Shown in pieces: positions 6,343 to 13,035 of a stretch of 13,035 nt of DNA. The notes below the pieces were generated by a model. It searched no databases, was not told where the DNA came from, and worked only from the letters and a program-made list of their open reading frames with translations. The stretch lies in assembly GCF_938045535.1 (NCBI RefSeq), contig NZ_CALIMQ010000221.1:1-13035 (forward strand), given 5' to 3'. The first letter of the stretch is position 1. Each line of letters begins with the position of its first letter. The position numbers and the translations under genes are program-made. This stretch comes from an uncultured Campylobacter sp. Its GTDB lineage: Bacteria > Campylobacterota > Campylobacteria > Campylobacterales > Campylobacteraceae.

Positions 6343-6960
6343 ATGCGCTGCGTAAATTGCGGCGCGTTTAGCCTGCGCACGATCTGCGCCGCCTGCGCCG
6401 CAAATTTAGCCGAATGCCGCCTAAGTATGCGGCAGGTGGAGGGCTTTAGCGTGTTTTACTACTACGGCTACTCCGAAATTCGCGAGCTTATACTTTCTAA
6501 ACATCACGAATACGGCGCTGCGGTGCTTGCGCGCATAGCTTATTTAAGCCTAGCGAAATTCCCGCTTCATCTGCAGCGCGAAATTTCTGCAAATCCGCAA
6601 AATTACGAAACGTTTAAAACGGATGGGATTTTTAAATTTAACGCCGTGCCGCTGGATGATGATGCTCGTAGCGGATATTCGCACACGGCGATCTTAGCTC
6701 GCGCGCTAAAAAGCGAAATAATCGAGCCTACATTTCACTGCCTGCGCGCGCAAAATCGCGTCAAATACAGCGGGCAGAGTTTGGAATTTCGCCTAAAACA
6801 CAAGCGAAATTTTAAAATTTTAACCCCGCCGAAATTCCCCGTAATCCTGGTAGATGACATCATCACCTCGGGCCTTAGCATGCTGCAAGCGCGCGAGAGT
6901 TTGATCGATGGCGGCTTTATGCCCGTATGCGGCTTGGTTTTAGCTAATGCAAAAGAATAA
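6343..6960 (+). CDS. comF: ComF-family phosphoribosyltransferase-like protein
   Basis: This 205-residue protein begins with a zinc-finger-like pair of CxxC motifs (Cys3, Cys6, Cys15, Cys18). It has the family's VPL...GYSHTAILARAL segment (102-122) and the PRPP-type binding loop VILVDDIITSG (167-177), the hallmarks of ComF/GntX proteins. In naturally competent bacteria ComF is needed for DNA uptake; in Campylobacter and Helicobacter homologues are linked to transformation. It probably acts in the cytoplasm on incoming single strands, although the phosphoribosyl-type fold suggests a nucleotide ligand. The ATG follows the preceding TAG with no intervening base and without a clear ribosome site, so translation is likely coupled to the lipoprotein gene. 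The usual arginine-rich box between the motifs is reduced to ARSGYSH. Family assignment is good; role is by homology. Confidence 0.88.
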   Translation: MRCVNCGAFSLRTICAACAANLAECRLSMRQVEGFSVFYYYGYSEIRELILSKHHEYGAAVLARIAYLSLAKFPLHLQREISANPQNYETFKTDGIFKFNAVPLDDDARSGYSHTAILARALKSEIIEPTFHCLRAQNRVKYSGQSLEFRLKHKRNFKILTPPKFPVILVDDIITSGLSMLQARESLIDGGFMPVCGLVLANAKE

Positions 6961-6965
6961 TTCGC

Positions 6966-6971
6966 TATAAT
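6966..6971 (+). promoter_or_regulatory. -10 element of gyrA
   Basis: A perfect TATAAT lies 5 bases after the comF stop and 27 bases before the gyrA ATG. AAAAGGA (6987-6993) serves as ribosome site. gyrA can therefore be transcribed independently of comF, in addition to read-through. Confidence 0.65.
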
Positions 6972-6998
6972 CGCGCTTTAAAATTTAAAAGGATATTT

Positions 6999-9743
6999 AT
7001 GCAATCAAATATGTTTGAAAATCAGGAGATCATCGATATCGACGTCGAAGAATCGATCAAGACGAGCTATCTTGATTACTCAATGAGCGTCATCATCGGT
7101 CGTGCGCTACCGGACGCCAGAGACGGTCTAAAGCCGGTGCATAGGCGAATTTTATACGCGATGAACGATCTTGGCGTGGGCTCTCGCCAGCCTTACAAAA
7201 AATCCGCTCGTATCGTAGGCGATGTCATCGGTAAATACCATCCGCACGGCGATATCGCTGTTTACGATGCGCTCGTGCGAATGGCGCAGAGCTTTTCGAT
7301 GAGAATTCCTTCCGTCGACGGTCAAGGCAACTTCGGTTCGATCGACGGCGACGGCGCGGCGGCGATGAGGTACACCGAAGCGCGTATGACGCCGCTAGCC
7401 GAGGAACTGCTAAAAGACCTGGATAAAGAGACGGTCGATTTTGTACCGAACTATGACGAGAGCTTAAACGAGCCCGATGTCTTGCCTGCGCGCGTGCCGA
7501 ATTTGCTGCTTAACGGTTCAAGCGGAATCGCCGTTGGAATGGCGACGAATATCCCGCCGCACAGCCTAGATGAGCTCGTAGGCGGTCTTTTGATACTGCT
7601 TGAGAATAAAAACGCAAGCCTAGAGGAGATCATGGGCGAGATCAAGGGTCCCGATTTTCCGACCGGCGGCATCATCTACGGCAAAAAGGGGATTATCGAG
7701 GCGTATAAAACGGGCAGAGGGCGCGTTAAAATTCGCGCTAAAACCCATATCGAAAAAAAGGCTAGTAAAGACGTCATCGTAATCGACGAGCTACCGTATC
7801 AGACCAATAAGGCGCGCCTCATTGAGCAGATCGCAGATCTCGTAAAAGAAAAGCAGATCGAAGGCATCTCTGAGGTGCGCGACGAGAGCGATCGCGACGG
7901 AATTCGCGTAGTAATCGAGCTTAAACGCGACGCGATGAGCGAGATCGTACTGAATAATCTATTTAAGCAAACTACGATGGAGGCGACCTTCGGCGTGATA
8001 ATGCTTGCAATCGACGGCAAGGAGCCGAAGATTTTCACGCTGATAGAGCTTTTGAAACTGTTTTTGAACCACAGAAAAACCGTCATCATCCGCCGCACGA
8101 TTTTTGAGCTTCAAAAAGCGCGCGCTAGAGCGCACATCTTGGAGGGCTTAAAGATCGCGCTAGATAATATCGACGAAGTGATCGACGTGATTAGAAATTC
8201 CGCCGATACCAACGTCGCGCGCGAAAATTTAATGAGCAGATTCGGACTTAGCGAGGCGCAATCGGGCGCGATTTTAGATATGAGGCTAAGCCGCCTCACC
8301 GGACTTGAGCGCGAAAAGATCGAGGAGGAACTAAAAGAAATTTTAGCCGAGATAAAGCGACTTGACGCGATCCTAAAGAGCGAGGAGCTAATCGAAGGCA
8401 TCATCAAAGATGAGCTTTTGGAGATCAAGGATAAATTTAAATGTCCGCGCATCACCGAAATCGTTGATGACTACGAGGATATCGACATCGAAGATCTAAT
8501 CGCGAATGAAAATATGGTCGTTACGATCACTCACCGCGGCTACATCAAGCGCGTGCCTAGTAAGACTTACGAGAAGCAAAAGCGCGGCGGCAAGGGGCGC
8601 GTGGCGGTTACGACGTATGATGACGACTTCATCGAGAGCTTTTTTACGTCCAACACTCACGATACGCTTATGTTTATCACCGACCGCGGGCAGCTTTACT
8701 GGCTCAAGGTCTATAAAATCCCGGAGGGCTCGCGCACCGCAAAGGGCAAAGCGGTAGTAAATTTAATCCAGCTCGGCGCAGACGAAAAGATCATGGCGAT
8801 CATCCCTACGACCGATTTTGATCCGAGCAAGTCGCTCGTATTTTTCACTCGCAACGGCATCGTAAAACGCACGAATTTAAGCGAGTTTAAAAACATCCGC
8901 TCGCTCGGCATTCGCGCTATCAGCCTAGATGAGGACGATACGCTAGTAACTGCTCTCATCGCTCCAAATAGCGCCGAGGAGATGCAAAATTACAAAGGAG
9001 GTGCCTTAAGCGGCGATGATCTTGACGGCGGCGAGGCTGAGGAAGTTTTAGAGCAGACCGAGCAGGATATTTTGGAGGGAAGCGAGAATGAAATTTTAGA
9101 TGAAATTTCGCAAGACGAGGGCGCACAAGAGGGCGAGCCGCAAAGCGCTAACGAAAATATGCTCTTCATCGCTACTAAAAAAGGAATGTGCCTTAAATTT
9201 AATCTAAATAAAATTCGCCAGATGGGGCGCATCGCTCGCGGCGTAAAGGGGATTAAATTTAAAGAAAAAGGCGACGAGGTCATCGGCGCCGCGTTTATTT
9301 TAAGCGATATGCAAGAAATTTTAAGCGTGAGCCAAAAGGGTATCGGCAAGCGCACCACCGCGAGCGAGTATCGCCTCACAAACCGCGGCGGCAAGGGCGT
9401 CATCTGCATGAAGCTCACCAACCGCACGGGCGAGCTCATCGGCGTCGTGATGGTCGATGAGGAGATGGATCTCATGGCGCTAACCACCAGCGGCAAGATG
9501 ATTCGCGTCGATATGCAAAGTATCCGCAAAGCGGGTCGCAACACCAGCGGCGTTATCGTCGTAAATGTCGAGGGCGACGACGTCGTGAGCATCGCGACCT
9601 GCCCGAAAGCCGAGGAGGGCGACGAGGGCGAAGCGGATGAGCTTGCACAGGATGAAAATTTATTAAATTCAAATTTAGATAGCAAAGATTCGCAGAGCGA
9701 CGGCCCTAGCGATGAAATTTTAAAAGGAGGAGAGGATGAGTAG
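6999..9743 (+). CDS. gyrA: DNA gyrase subunit A
   Basis: GyrA cuts and rejoins DNA so that, with GyrB, negative supercoils are introduced using ATP. Visible parts: the winged-helix/tower core, with catalytic Tyr125 in AAAMRYTEA; the quinolone region HPHGDIAVYDALVRM (81-95); coiled-coil arms near 440-480; and the C-terminal DNA-wrapping pinwheel with its GyrA box QKRGGKG (527-533). The protein has 914 residues, longer than the roughly 860 of C. jejuni. The extra length is an acidic linker inside the pinwheel (about 655-720) and an acidic tail from 868. ATG follows AAAAGGA, and numbering matches C. jejuni exactly. Residue 86 is isoleucine (ATC); C. jejuni wild type has threonine there, and Thr86Ile is its main fluoroquinolone-resistance change. 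Asp90 and Ala87 are normal. The end overlaps asd by 8 bases. Confidence 0.98.
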   Translation: MQSNMFENQEIIDIDVEESIKTSYLDYSMSVIIGRALPDARDGLKPVHRRILYAMNDLGVGSRQPYKKSARIVGDVIGKYHPHGDIAVYDALVRMAQSFSMRIPSVDGQGNFGSIDGDGAAAMRYTEARMTPLAEELLKDLDKETVDFVPNYDESLNEPDVLPARVPNLLLNGSSGIAVGMATNIPPHSLDELVGGLLILLENKNASLEEIMGEIKGPDFPTGGIIYGKKGIIEAYKTGRGRVKIRAKTHIEKKASKDVIVIDELPYQTNKARLIEQIADLVKEKQIEGISEVRDESDRDGIRVVIELKRDAMSEIVLNNLFKQTTMEATFGVIMLAIDGKEPKIFTLIELLKLFLNHRKTVIIRRTIFELQKARARAHILEGLKIALDNIDEVIDVIRNSADTNVARENLMSRFGLSEAQSGAILDMRLSRLTGLEREKIEEELKEILAEIKRLDAILKSEELIEGIIKDELLEIKDKFKCPRITEIVDDYEDIDIEDLIANENMVVTITHRGYIKRVPSKTYEKQKRGGKGRVAVTTYDDDFIESFFTSNTHDTLMFITDRGQLYWLKVYKIPEGSRTAKGKAVVNLIQLGADEKIMAIIPTTDFDPSKSLVFFTRNGIVKRTNLSEFKNIRSLGIRAISLDEDDTLVTALIAPNSAEEMQNYKGGALSGDDLDGGEAEEVLEQTEQDILEGSENEILDEISQDEGAQEGEPQSANENMLFIATKKGMCLKFNLNKIRQMGRIARGVKGIKFKEKGDEVIGAAFILSDMQEILSVSQKGIGKRTTASEYRLTNRGGKGVICMKLTNRTGELIGVVMVDEEMDLMALTTSGKMIRVDMQSIRKAGRNTSGVIVVNVEGDDVVSIATCPKAEEGDEGEADELAQDENLLNSNLDSKDSQSDGPSDEILKGGEDE
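8994..9003 (+). promoter_or_regulatory. gyrA: Internal anti-SD-complementary sequence in gyrA
   Basis: AAAGGAGGTG, a full match to the 16S 3' end complement, lies at the start of the acidic linker in the reading Tyr-Lys-Gly-Gly-Ala. The nearest ATG downstream (9016) is out of frame and runs into a stop within about 15 codons. It is therefore probably not a gene start, but it could slow ribosomes between domains. Confidence 0.35.
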
Positions 9744-10767
9744 TTACAATATCGCCATCGTAGGCGCTACCGGCGCCGTAGGCGAGGAGATTTTGCGCGT
9801 CTTAGACGAGATGAACTTCCCCGTAAAGGACATACTGCCGCTTGCAAGCGCAAAGAGTGCGGGCGAGAAGGTGGAATTCCGCGGCAAAGAATACATCGTG
9901 AGGGAGCTAACAGACAGCACCTTCGACGAAAACGAGATCGACATCGCGTTTTTTAGCGCGGGCGGCTCCATTTCGGCGCATTACGTGCCTTTTGCTGCGG
10001 CAAGCGGCGCAGTGGTGATCGACAACACGAGCCACTTTCGCATGCAAGAAAATGTCCCGCTCGTAGTGCCCGAGTGTAATCCTCAGGATATAAAGCTATG
10101 GGAAGAGACAGGTATCATCGCTAATCCGAACTGCTCAACTATCCAGATGGTTCAAATTCTTAAGCCGCTTGATGACGCGTTTGATATCGAGCGCGTAGAT
10201 GTAAGCACCTACCAGGCGACAAGCGGCGCAGGTAAAGAGGGTATGAGCGAGCTTGTAGAACAGCTGCAGCAGTTTTTCGCTTTTAAACTTGATGAGTGCG
10301 AGCCGAAGGTTTTCCCACATCAGATCGCGATGAATGTCATCCCGCACATCGATGTATTTTTGGACAACGACTACACCAAAGAAGAGATGAAGATGGTGAA
10401 CGAAACGCAAAAAATTTTGCATAAAAACTTCGCCGTTTCGGCTACCTGCGTGCGGGTGCCGGTGCTGCGCAGCCACAGCGAGGCGATCACGATAAAATTT
10501 AAAAAGGATTTCGAGATTAGCCGCGTGCGCGAAATTTTAAAAAACGCGCCTAGCATCGTGCTTGCAGACGATCCGAGCAAAAACGAATACCCGATGCCGC
10601 TGCTTTCGAGCGACACGAACGAAACCTATGTCGGCAGGCTTCGCAGGGACAATTTCGACGATAAAATTCTGCATCTTTGGTGCAGCGCCGATCAGATCCG
10701 CGTCGGAGCGGCGACAAATGCCGTGCGCATCGCGCTTCGCTGGATCGATATGCAGCAAGACAAGTAG
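9736..10767 (+). CDS. asd: Aspartate-semialdehyde dehydrogenase
   Basis: Asd reduces aspartyl phosphate to aspartate semialdehyde with NADPH. This is the branch point to diaminopimelate/lysine, threonine and methionine. The 343 residues fit the family. The NADP-binding turn is IVGATGAVGEEIL (8-20). Catalytic Cys133 is in NPNCSTIQ, Gln160 in YQATSGAGKEG, and the substrate/proton-relay Arg240 and His247 in RVPVLRSHSEA. The DNTSHFRM segment (96-103) is also typical. The start overlaps the gyrA end by 8 bases (ATGAGTAG). AAAAGGAGG, 5 bases upstream of the ATG, lies inside the last codons of gyrA, so the two are co-transcribed and probably translationally coupled. asd is also near gyrA in C. jejuni, though not directly adjacent there as I recall. 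The cytoplasmic assignment is secure. Confidence 0.96.
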   Translation: MSSYNIAIVGATGAVGEEILRVLDEMNFPVKDILPLASAKSAGEKVEFRGKEYIVRELTDSTFDENEIDIAFFSAGGSISAHYVPFAAASGAVVIDNTSHFRMQENVPLVVPECNPQDIKLWEETGIIANPNCSTIQMVQILKPLDDAFDIERVDVSTYQATSGAGKEGMSELVEQLQQFFAFKLDECEPKVFPHQIAMNVIPHIDVFLDNDYTKEEMKMVNETQKILHKNFAVSATCVRVPVLRSHSEAITIKFKKDFEISRVREILKNAPSIVLADDPSKNEYPMPLLSSDTNETYVGRLRRDNFDDKILHLWCSADQIRVGAATNAVRIALRWIDMQQDK

Positions 10768-10835
10768 GATAAATTTAGCAGAGTTACCGAGCCTTTGTGC
10801 GCGGATACGGTTGCGCGCGCGGTTTCGGCGCGGAA

Positions 10836-10881
10836 GACCAGCGAATAAATTTGCAAATTGGTCTAGTTAAAATTTAAGACC
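10836..10881 (+). promoter_or_regulatory. Mutually exclusive short stems downstream of asd
   Basis: GACCA (10836-10840) can pair with TGGTC (10859-10863). GGTCT (10860-10864) can pair with AGACC (10877-10881). They share GGTC, so only one stem can form at a time. The terminator-like hairpin at 10890 follows at once. The layout is attenuator-like, but the stems are only five pairs each. Confidence 0.25.
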
Positions 10882-10889
10882 GCGAGCTG

Positions 10890-10920
10890 AAATTTTGCGC
10901 CTTAACCTGGCGCAAAATTT
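10890..10920 (+). terminator. 12-base-pair hairpin after asd, possible transcription terminator
   Basis: Arms AAATTTTGCGCC (10890-10901) and GGCGCAAAATTT (10909-10920) are perfectly complementary around the 7-base loop TTAACCT. The GC part of the stem is five pairs, and the foot is A/T-rich. The UUUU that would act as tail is part of the stem, so this is not a canonical intrinsic terminator. It is symmetric and could act on either strand. Confidence 0.45.
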
Positions 10921-10951
10921 TAAAGACTCAAACGGACGCGACTAAATGGGG

Positions 10952-10985
10952 TAAATTTACGCGATTGCAAACGAGCGTAAATTTA
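10952..10985. repeat. 11-base perfect inverted repeat upstream of UPF0114 gene
   Basis: TAAATTTACGC (10952-10962) and GCGTAAATTTA (10975-10985) are perfect complements around a 12-base loop. It lies about 85-120 bases upstream of the ATG at 11071. It could be an operator or an RNA hairpin in the leader. Confidence 0.5.
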
Positions 10986-11070
10986 AACGAACACTTCGGC
11001 ATAGAGCGGCTCTTAAATTTATACATTCGTTTGCGGAGCGGCTAATCTCGGATTAAAATTTAAGGAAGAA

Positions 11071-11562
11071 ATGAAAGCTATATTTGAAAAATTTTTACTT
11101 TGCAGCAAATTTTTAACCCTCCTGCCAGTGCTTTTTTGCATCGCGGCAGGCGCGGCGATATTTGTGATGGCAAGCTACGAAATCTGTTCGGCGCTCTATA
11201 AAATCGTGGAATTTTTCCTAGCCCCGCAGAGCGAGCGAGCGCTTTACGTCGATATTTTAAGCGAGATAATAACGGCGATCGATCTGTATCTGGTCGCTAT
11301 AGTGCTGCTAATCTTCGTATTCGGAATTTACGAGCTCTTTATCGACGAGTTTGTGGATCTAAATTTACAAGTTTTAAAGATCGCCTCGCTGGATGAGCTG
11401 AAGCACAAACTCGGTAGCGTCATCATAATGGTGCTTGTAGTAGATTTTTTCAAGCGAATTTTGCGCACCGATTTTACTACCCCTTTGGATATGCTTTTGC
11501 TCGCAGGGGCCATCTTCGCGGTTTGTTTGGCTTTGTATATTTTGAGTAAATTTAAAGGATAA
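11071..11562 (+). CDS. UPF0114 (YqhA-like) integral membrane protein
   Basis: This 163-residue, highly hydrophobic protein has about four membrane segments: 14-37, near 68-92 (LVAIVLLIFVFGIYELFID), 112-128 and 138-158. The features LIFVFGIYELFI, then LQVLKIASLDELKHKLGSVIIMVLVV, match my memory of the UPF0114/YqhA family found in many Proteobacteria. The biochemical function of that family is unknown. The start has AAGGAAGAA directly before the ATG. The stop is separated from the hemE ATG by only two bases, and the ribosome site of hemE (AAAGGA) sits in its last codons, so the two genes are surely co-transcribed. Whether co-transcription reflects a link to haem metabolism is speculative. Confidence 0.85.
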   Translation: MKAIFEKFLLCSKFLTLLPVLFCIAAGAAIFVMASYEICSALYKIVEFFLAPQSERALYVDILSEIITAIDLYLVAIVLLIFVFGIYELFIDEFVDLNLQVLKIASLDELKHKLGSVIIMVLVVDFFKRILRTDFTTPLDMLLLAGAIFAVCLALYILSKFKG

Positions 11563-11564
11563 AA

Positions 11565-12611
11565 ATGGTTTTCATCGACGCATGCTTCGGCAAAGAGACC
11601 CCATACACGCCCATTTGGATGATGCGCCAGGCGGGGCGCTACCTGCCGCAATACATGGCGGTGCGCGAGAGGGCGGGCGATTTTTTGAGCCTGTGCCGCG
11701 ACTACCGCGCCGCTAGCGAGGTGACGATCCAGCCCGTGGAGATTTTGGGCGTCGATGCGGCGATCTTATTTAGCGATATTTTGGTCGTGCCGATGCAGAT
11801 GGGGATGGATCTGCGCTTCGAAGCGGGCGAGGGGCCGAAATTTAGCGATCCGATCCGCTCTCAGGGCGATCTGGCGCGCCTTGATCCGCAAAAGGCCGCA
11901 GCGGAGCTCGGATATGTTTATGATACGATCTCGCTTACTCGCTCGCGCCTTGCCGCGGATAAAGCTCTTATCGGCTTTTGCGGCGCGCCGTGGACGATCG
12001 CTACCTATATGATCGAGGGCGGCGGCAGCAAAAATTACGCCGTTTGCAAAAGGATGCTCTACGAAAATCCGCAGCTTTTGCATGAAATTTTGCGCCTCGT
12101 TACGGAGGCGACGAAGCTTTATCTAACGCGCCAGATCAGCTCGGGCGTCGATGCGGTGCAGATCTTCGACAGCTGGGCGGGCGCGCTGGAGCCGAGCGCG
12201 TACGAGGAGTTCGGGTGGCGATACATCCTAGAAATCACGGAATTTTTAAAAGCGAAATTCCCGCATATCCCGCTCATCGTCTTCGCCAAGGGCACGGGCG
12301 CACAGATGTCGCGGCTGAGCCGTATCGCGGAGCAGAGAAGCGCGGCGAGCTTTGACGTATGGGGCGTGGATTGGAGCACTCCTATGGGGCTTGCGCGCGA
12401 GCGGCTCGGGGATAAATTTGCGCTTCAAGGCAATCTGGAGCCGATGCGGCTATACGACCGCGGCGCGATAGAATCGGGCGTGCGCGAGATTTTAGCGGCG
12501 ATGAAGGGTGCTGCGCATATCTTTAATCTAGGCCATGGAATTTTGCCCGACGTAAGCGTGCAAAACGCCAAATATCTAGTGGATCTGGTGCACGAGCTAA
12601 GCGCGCGCTAA
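11565..12611 (+). CDS. hemE: Uroporphyrinogen decarboxylase
   Basis: HemE removes four acetate carboxyls from uroporphyrinogen III to give coproporphyrinogen III in cytoplasmic haem synthesis. At 348 residues it is full length. Signature regions: PIWMMRQAGRYLPQY (16-30, with Arg21 and Arg25), FSDILVVP with the catalytic Asp71, APWTIATYMIEGG with Tyr148, IFDSWAG with Ser203, and NLGHGILP with His324. These correspond to the substrate-contacting Asp, Tyr, Ser and His known from the human enzyme. VDWSTPMGLA and LQGNLEP are also typical. The ATG is preceded by AAAGGATAAAA, which overlaps the stop of the UPF0114 gene. No gene follows within the window, and I found no clear terminator after the stop. 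Identification is secure. Confidence 0.97.
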   Translation: MVFIDACFGKETPYTPIWMMRQAGRYLPQYMAVRERAGDFLSLCRDYRAASEVTIQPVEILGVDAAILFSDILVVPMQMGMDLRFEAGEGPKFSDPIRSQGDLARLDPQKAAAELGYVYDTISLTRSRLAADKALIGFCGAPWTIATYMIEGGGSKNYAVCKRMLYENPQLLHEILRLVTEATKLYLTRQISSGVDAVQIFDSWAGALEPSAYEEFGWRYILEITEFLKAKFPHIPLIVFAKGTGAQMSRLSRIAEQRSAASFDVWGVDWSTPMGLARERLGDKFALQGNLEPMRLYDRGAIESGVREILAAMKGAAHIFNLGHGILPDVSVQNAKYLVDLVHELSAR

Positions 12612-12730
12612 ACTGGACTTTGCGATAGCCTGCTTGTGGCGCGCCGCTGTGAAATTTCATAGAGCCGTAGTTTAAAATTTTGTTCGCTTGTGTCGCTTGC
12701 TTTGCTTTTGTGCGTTTTTTCCGCTGCCCA

Positions 12731-12910
12731 TAAATTTTAAATTTTGCGCCGCTTTCACGCCGTCAAAACAGCTCGCAAAACGCAAAGCTCTAAATTTTAA
12801 ATTCTGCGCCGTTTAGTGCAGCGGTATTGCTAAATTTTTAAAACTTAGCCTAAATTTGAAATTTTACGTCGCTTTTACACCGAGCGAGGCTTAAAATTTT
12901 ACGCGCTATG
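12731..12910. repeat. Degenerate tandem repeat with 60-base period
   Basis: Three units begin exactly 60 bases apart at 12731, 12791 and 12851. The first 24 bases are conserved: TAAATTTTAAATTTTGCGCC in unit 1, ATTCTGCGCC in unit 2, and TAAATTTGAAATTTTACGTC in unit 3. By eye units 1 and 2 agree at 22 of 24, and units 1 and 3 at 21 of 24. The second half of each unit is diverged. A weaker fourth unit may start near 12671. Confidence 0.55.
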
Positions 12911-12930
12911 TATGCAGCGGCGTAAAATAC

Positions 12931-12979
12931 CGCGAGCTTCGAGTTTAAATTTAGCTCGCGCTTTAAATTTATAGCTCGC
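12931..12979. repeat. 8-base-pair hairpin with overlapping direct repeat
   Basis: CGCGAGCT (12931-12938) and AGCTCGCG (12953-12960) are perfectly complementary with a 14-base loop. The loop/right arm TTTAAATTTAGCTCGC (12944-12959) is repeated as TTTAAATTTATAGCTCGC (12962-12979). The function is unknown. Confidence 0.5.
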
Positions 12980-13035
12980 ACGCCCTAAATTTAAGGATAA
13001 ATTTAAAACTCTAAGTTTAAAATTTTGCCGTAGCG

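Larger units (their letters stand above)
10768..11070. other. Spacer between asd and the UPF0114-hemE pair, rich in hairpins
   Basis: No gene or tRNA is seen in these 303 bases. They contain alternative short stems around 10836-10881, a 12-base-pair hairpin at 10890-10920 and an 11-base-pair inverted repeat at 10952-10985. A promoter for the downstream pair must lie here or upstream, but I see no convincing -10. Confidence 0.6.
12612..13035. other. AAATTT-rich non-coding region at right edge
   Basis: No gene, tRNA or clear terminator is seen in these 424 bases after hemE. The content is AAATTT/TTTAAAATTT blocks and GC-rich segments, including a 60-base periodic repeat (12731-12910) and a hairpin with adjacent direct repeat (12931-12979). 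Confidence 0.6.

Noticed and set aside
8990..9685. Leftward 231-residue open frame opposite gyrA
   Set aside because: Serine/proline-rich shadow of the acidic GyrA coding sequence; no start signal.
12731..12979. CRISPR array at the right edge
   Set aside because: Repeats are degenerate, the second halves of units are not unique spacers, and no cas gene is present.
1..13035. tRNA or rRNA genes in the long spacers
   Set aside because: No T-loop GGTTCGAATCC-type sequence, no cloverleaf arms and no rRNA-like segments were found by eye.

Overview
The window looks like a chromosomal segment from a host-associated Campylobacter (Campylobacterota) with unusually high GC for the genus. An oral species of the C. 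gracilis / C. rectus / C. showae type is the inference. The reasons are: Campylobacter-like GyrA, DnaX, Asd and HemE proteins; a lipoprotein-comF-gyrA gene order matching mapA-Cj1028c-gyrA of C. jejuni; T-rich extended -10 promoters; and AAATTT-rich non-coding DNA. No phage, transposon, CRISPR, rRNA or tRNA was seen.

Left part (1-1886): the 5' part of a leftward gene for an unrecognised two-segment membrane protein (1-267), a 300-base divergent spacer with palindromes and a clear promoter, a rightward gene for a small unrecognised lipoprotein (570-1088), then about 800 bases with no credible gene. Middle (1887-5793): two leftward single genes, prs (PRPP synthetase) and dnaX (DNA polymerase III tau/gamma, TTG start), separated by about 730 bases of non-coding repeats. 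dnaX is divergent from the next operon, with facing promoters in a 93-base gap.

Right part (5794-12611): a tightly packed rightward block encoding a YajG/MapA-like lipoprotein, a ComF-like phosphoribosyltransferase that starts right after the previous stop, gyrA with its own -10, and asd overlapping gyrA by 8 bases. After a 303-base spacer with long hairpins comes a pair made of a UPF0114 membrane protein and hemE, 2 bases apart. The last 424 bases are AAATTT-rich, with a degenerate 60-base periodic repeat.

The genes are housekeeping: PRPP supply, replication clamp loading, supercoiling, the aspartate-family branch to lysine/threonine/methionine and diaminopimelate, and haem synthesis. I see no clear novel defence or mobile system. 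The observations most worth checking are: isoleucine at GyrA position 86, the classic Campylobacter fluoroquinolone-resistance position; an A8 run in dnaX with a -1-frame stop two codons later; a perfect 16-base palindrome over the -35 region of the first lipoprotein gene; and the AAATTT-punctuated, hairpin-rich intergenic DNA.
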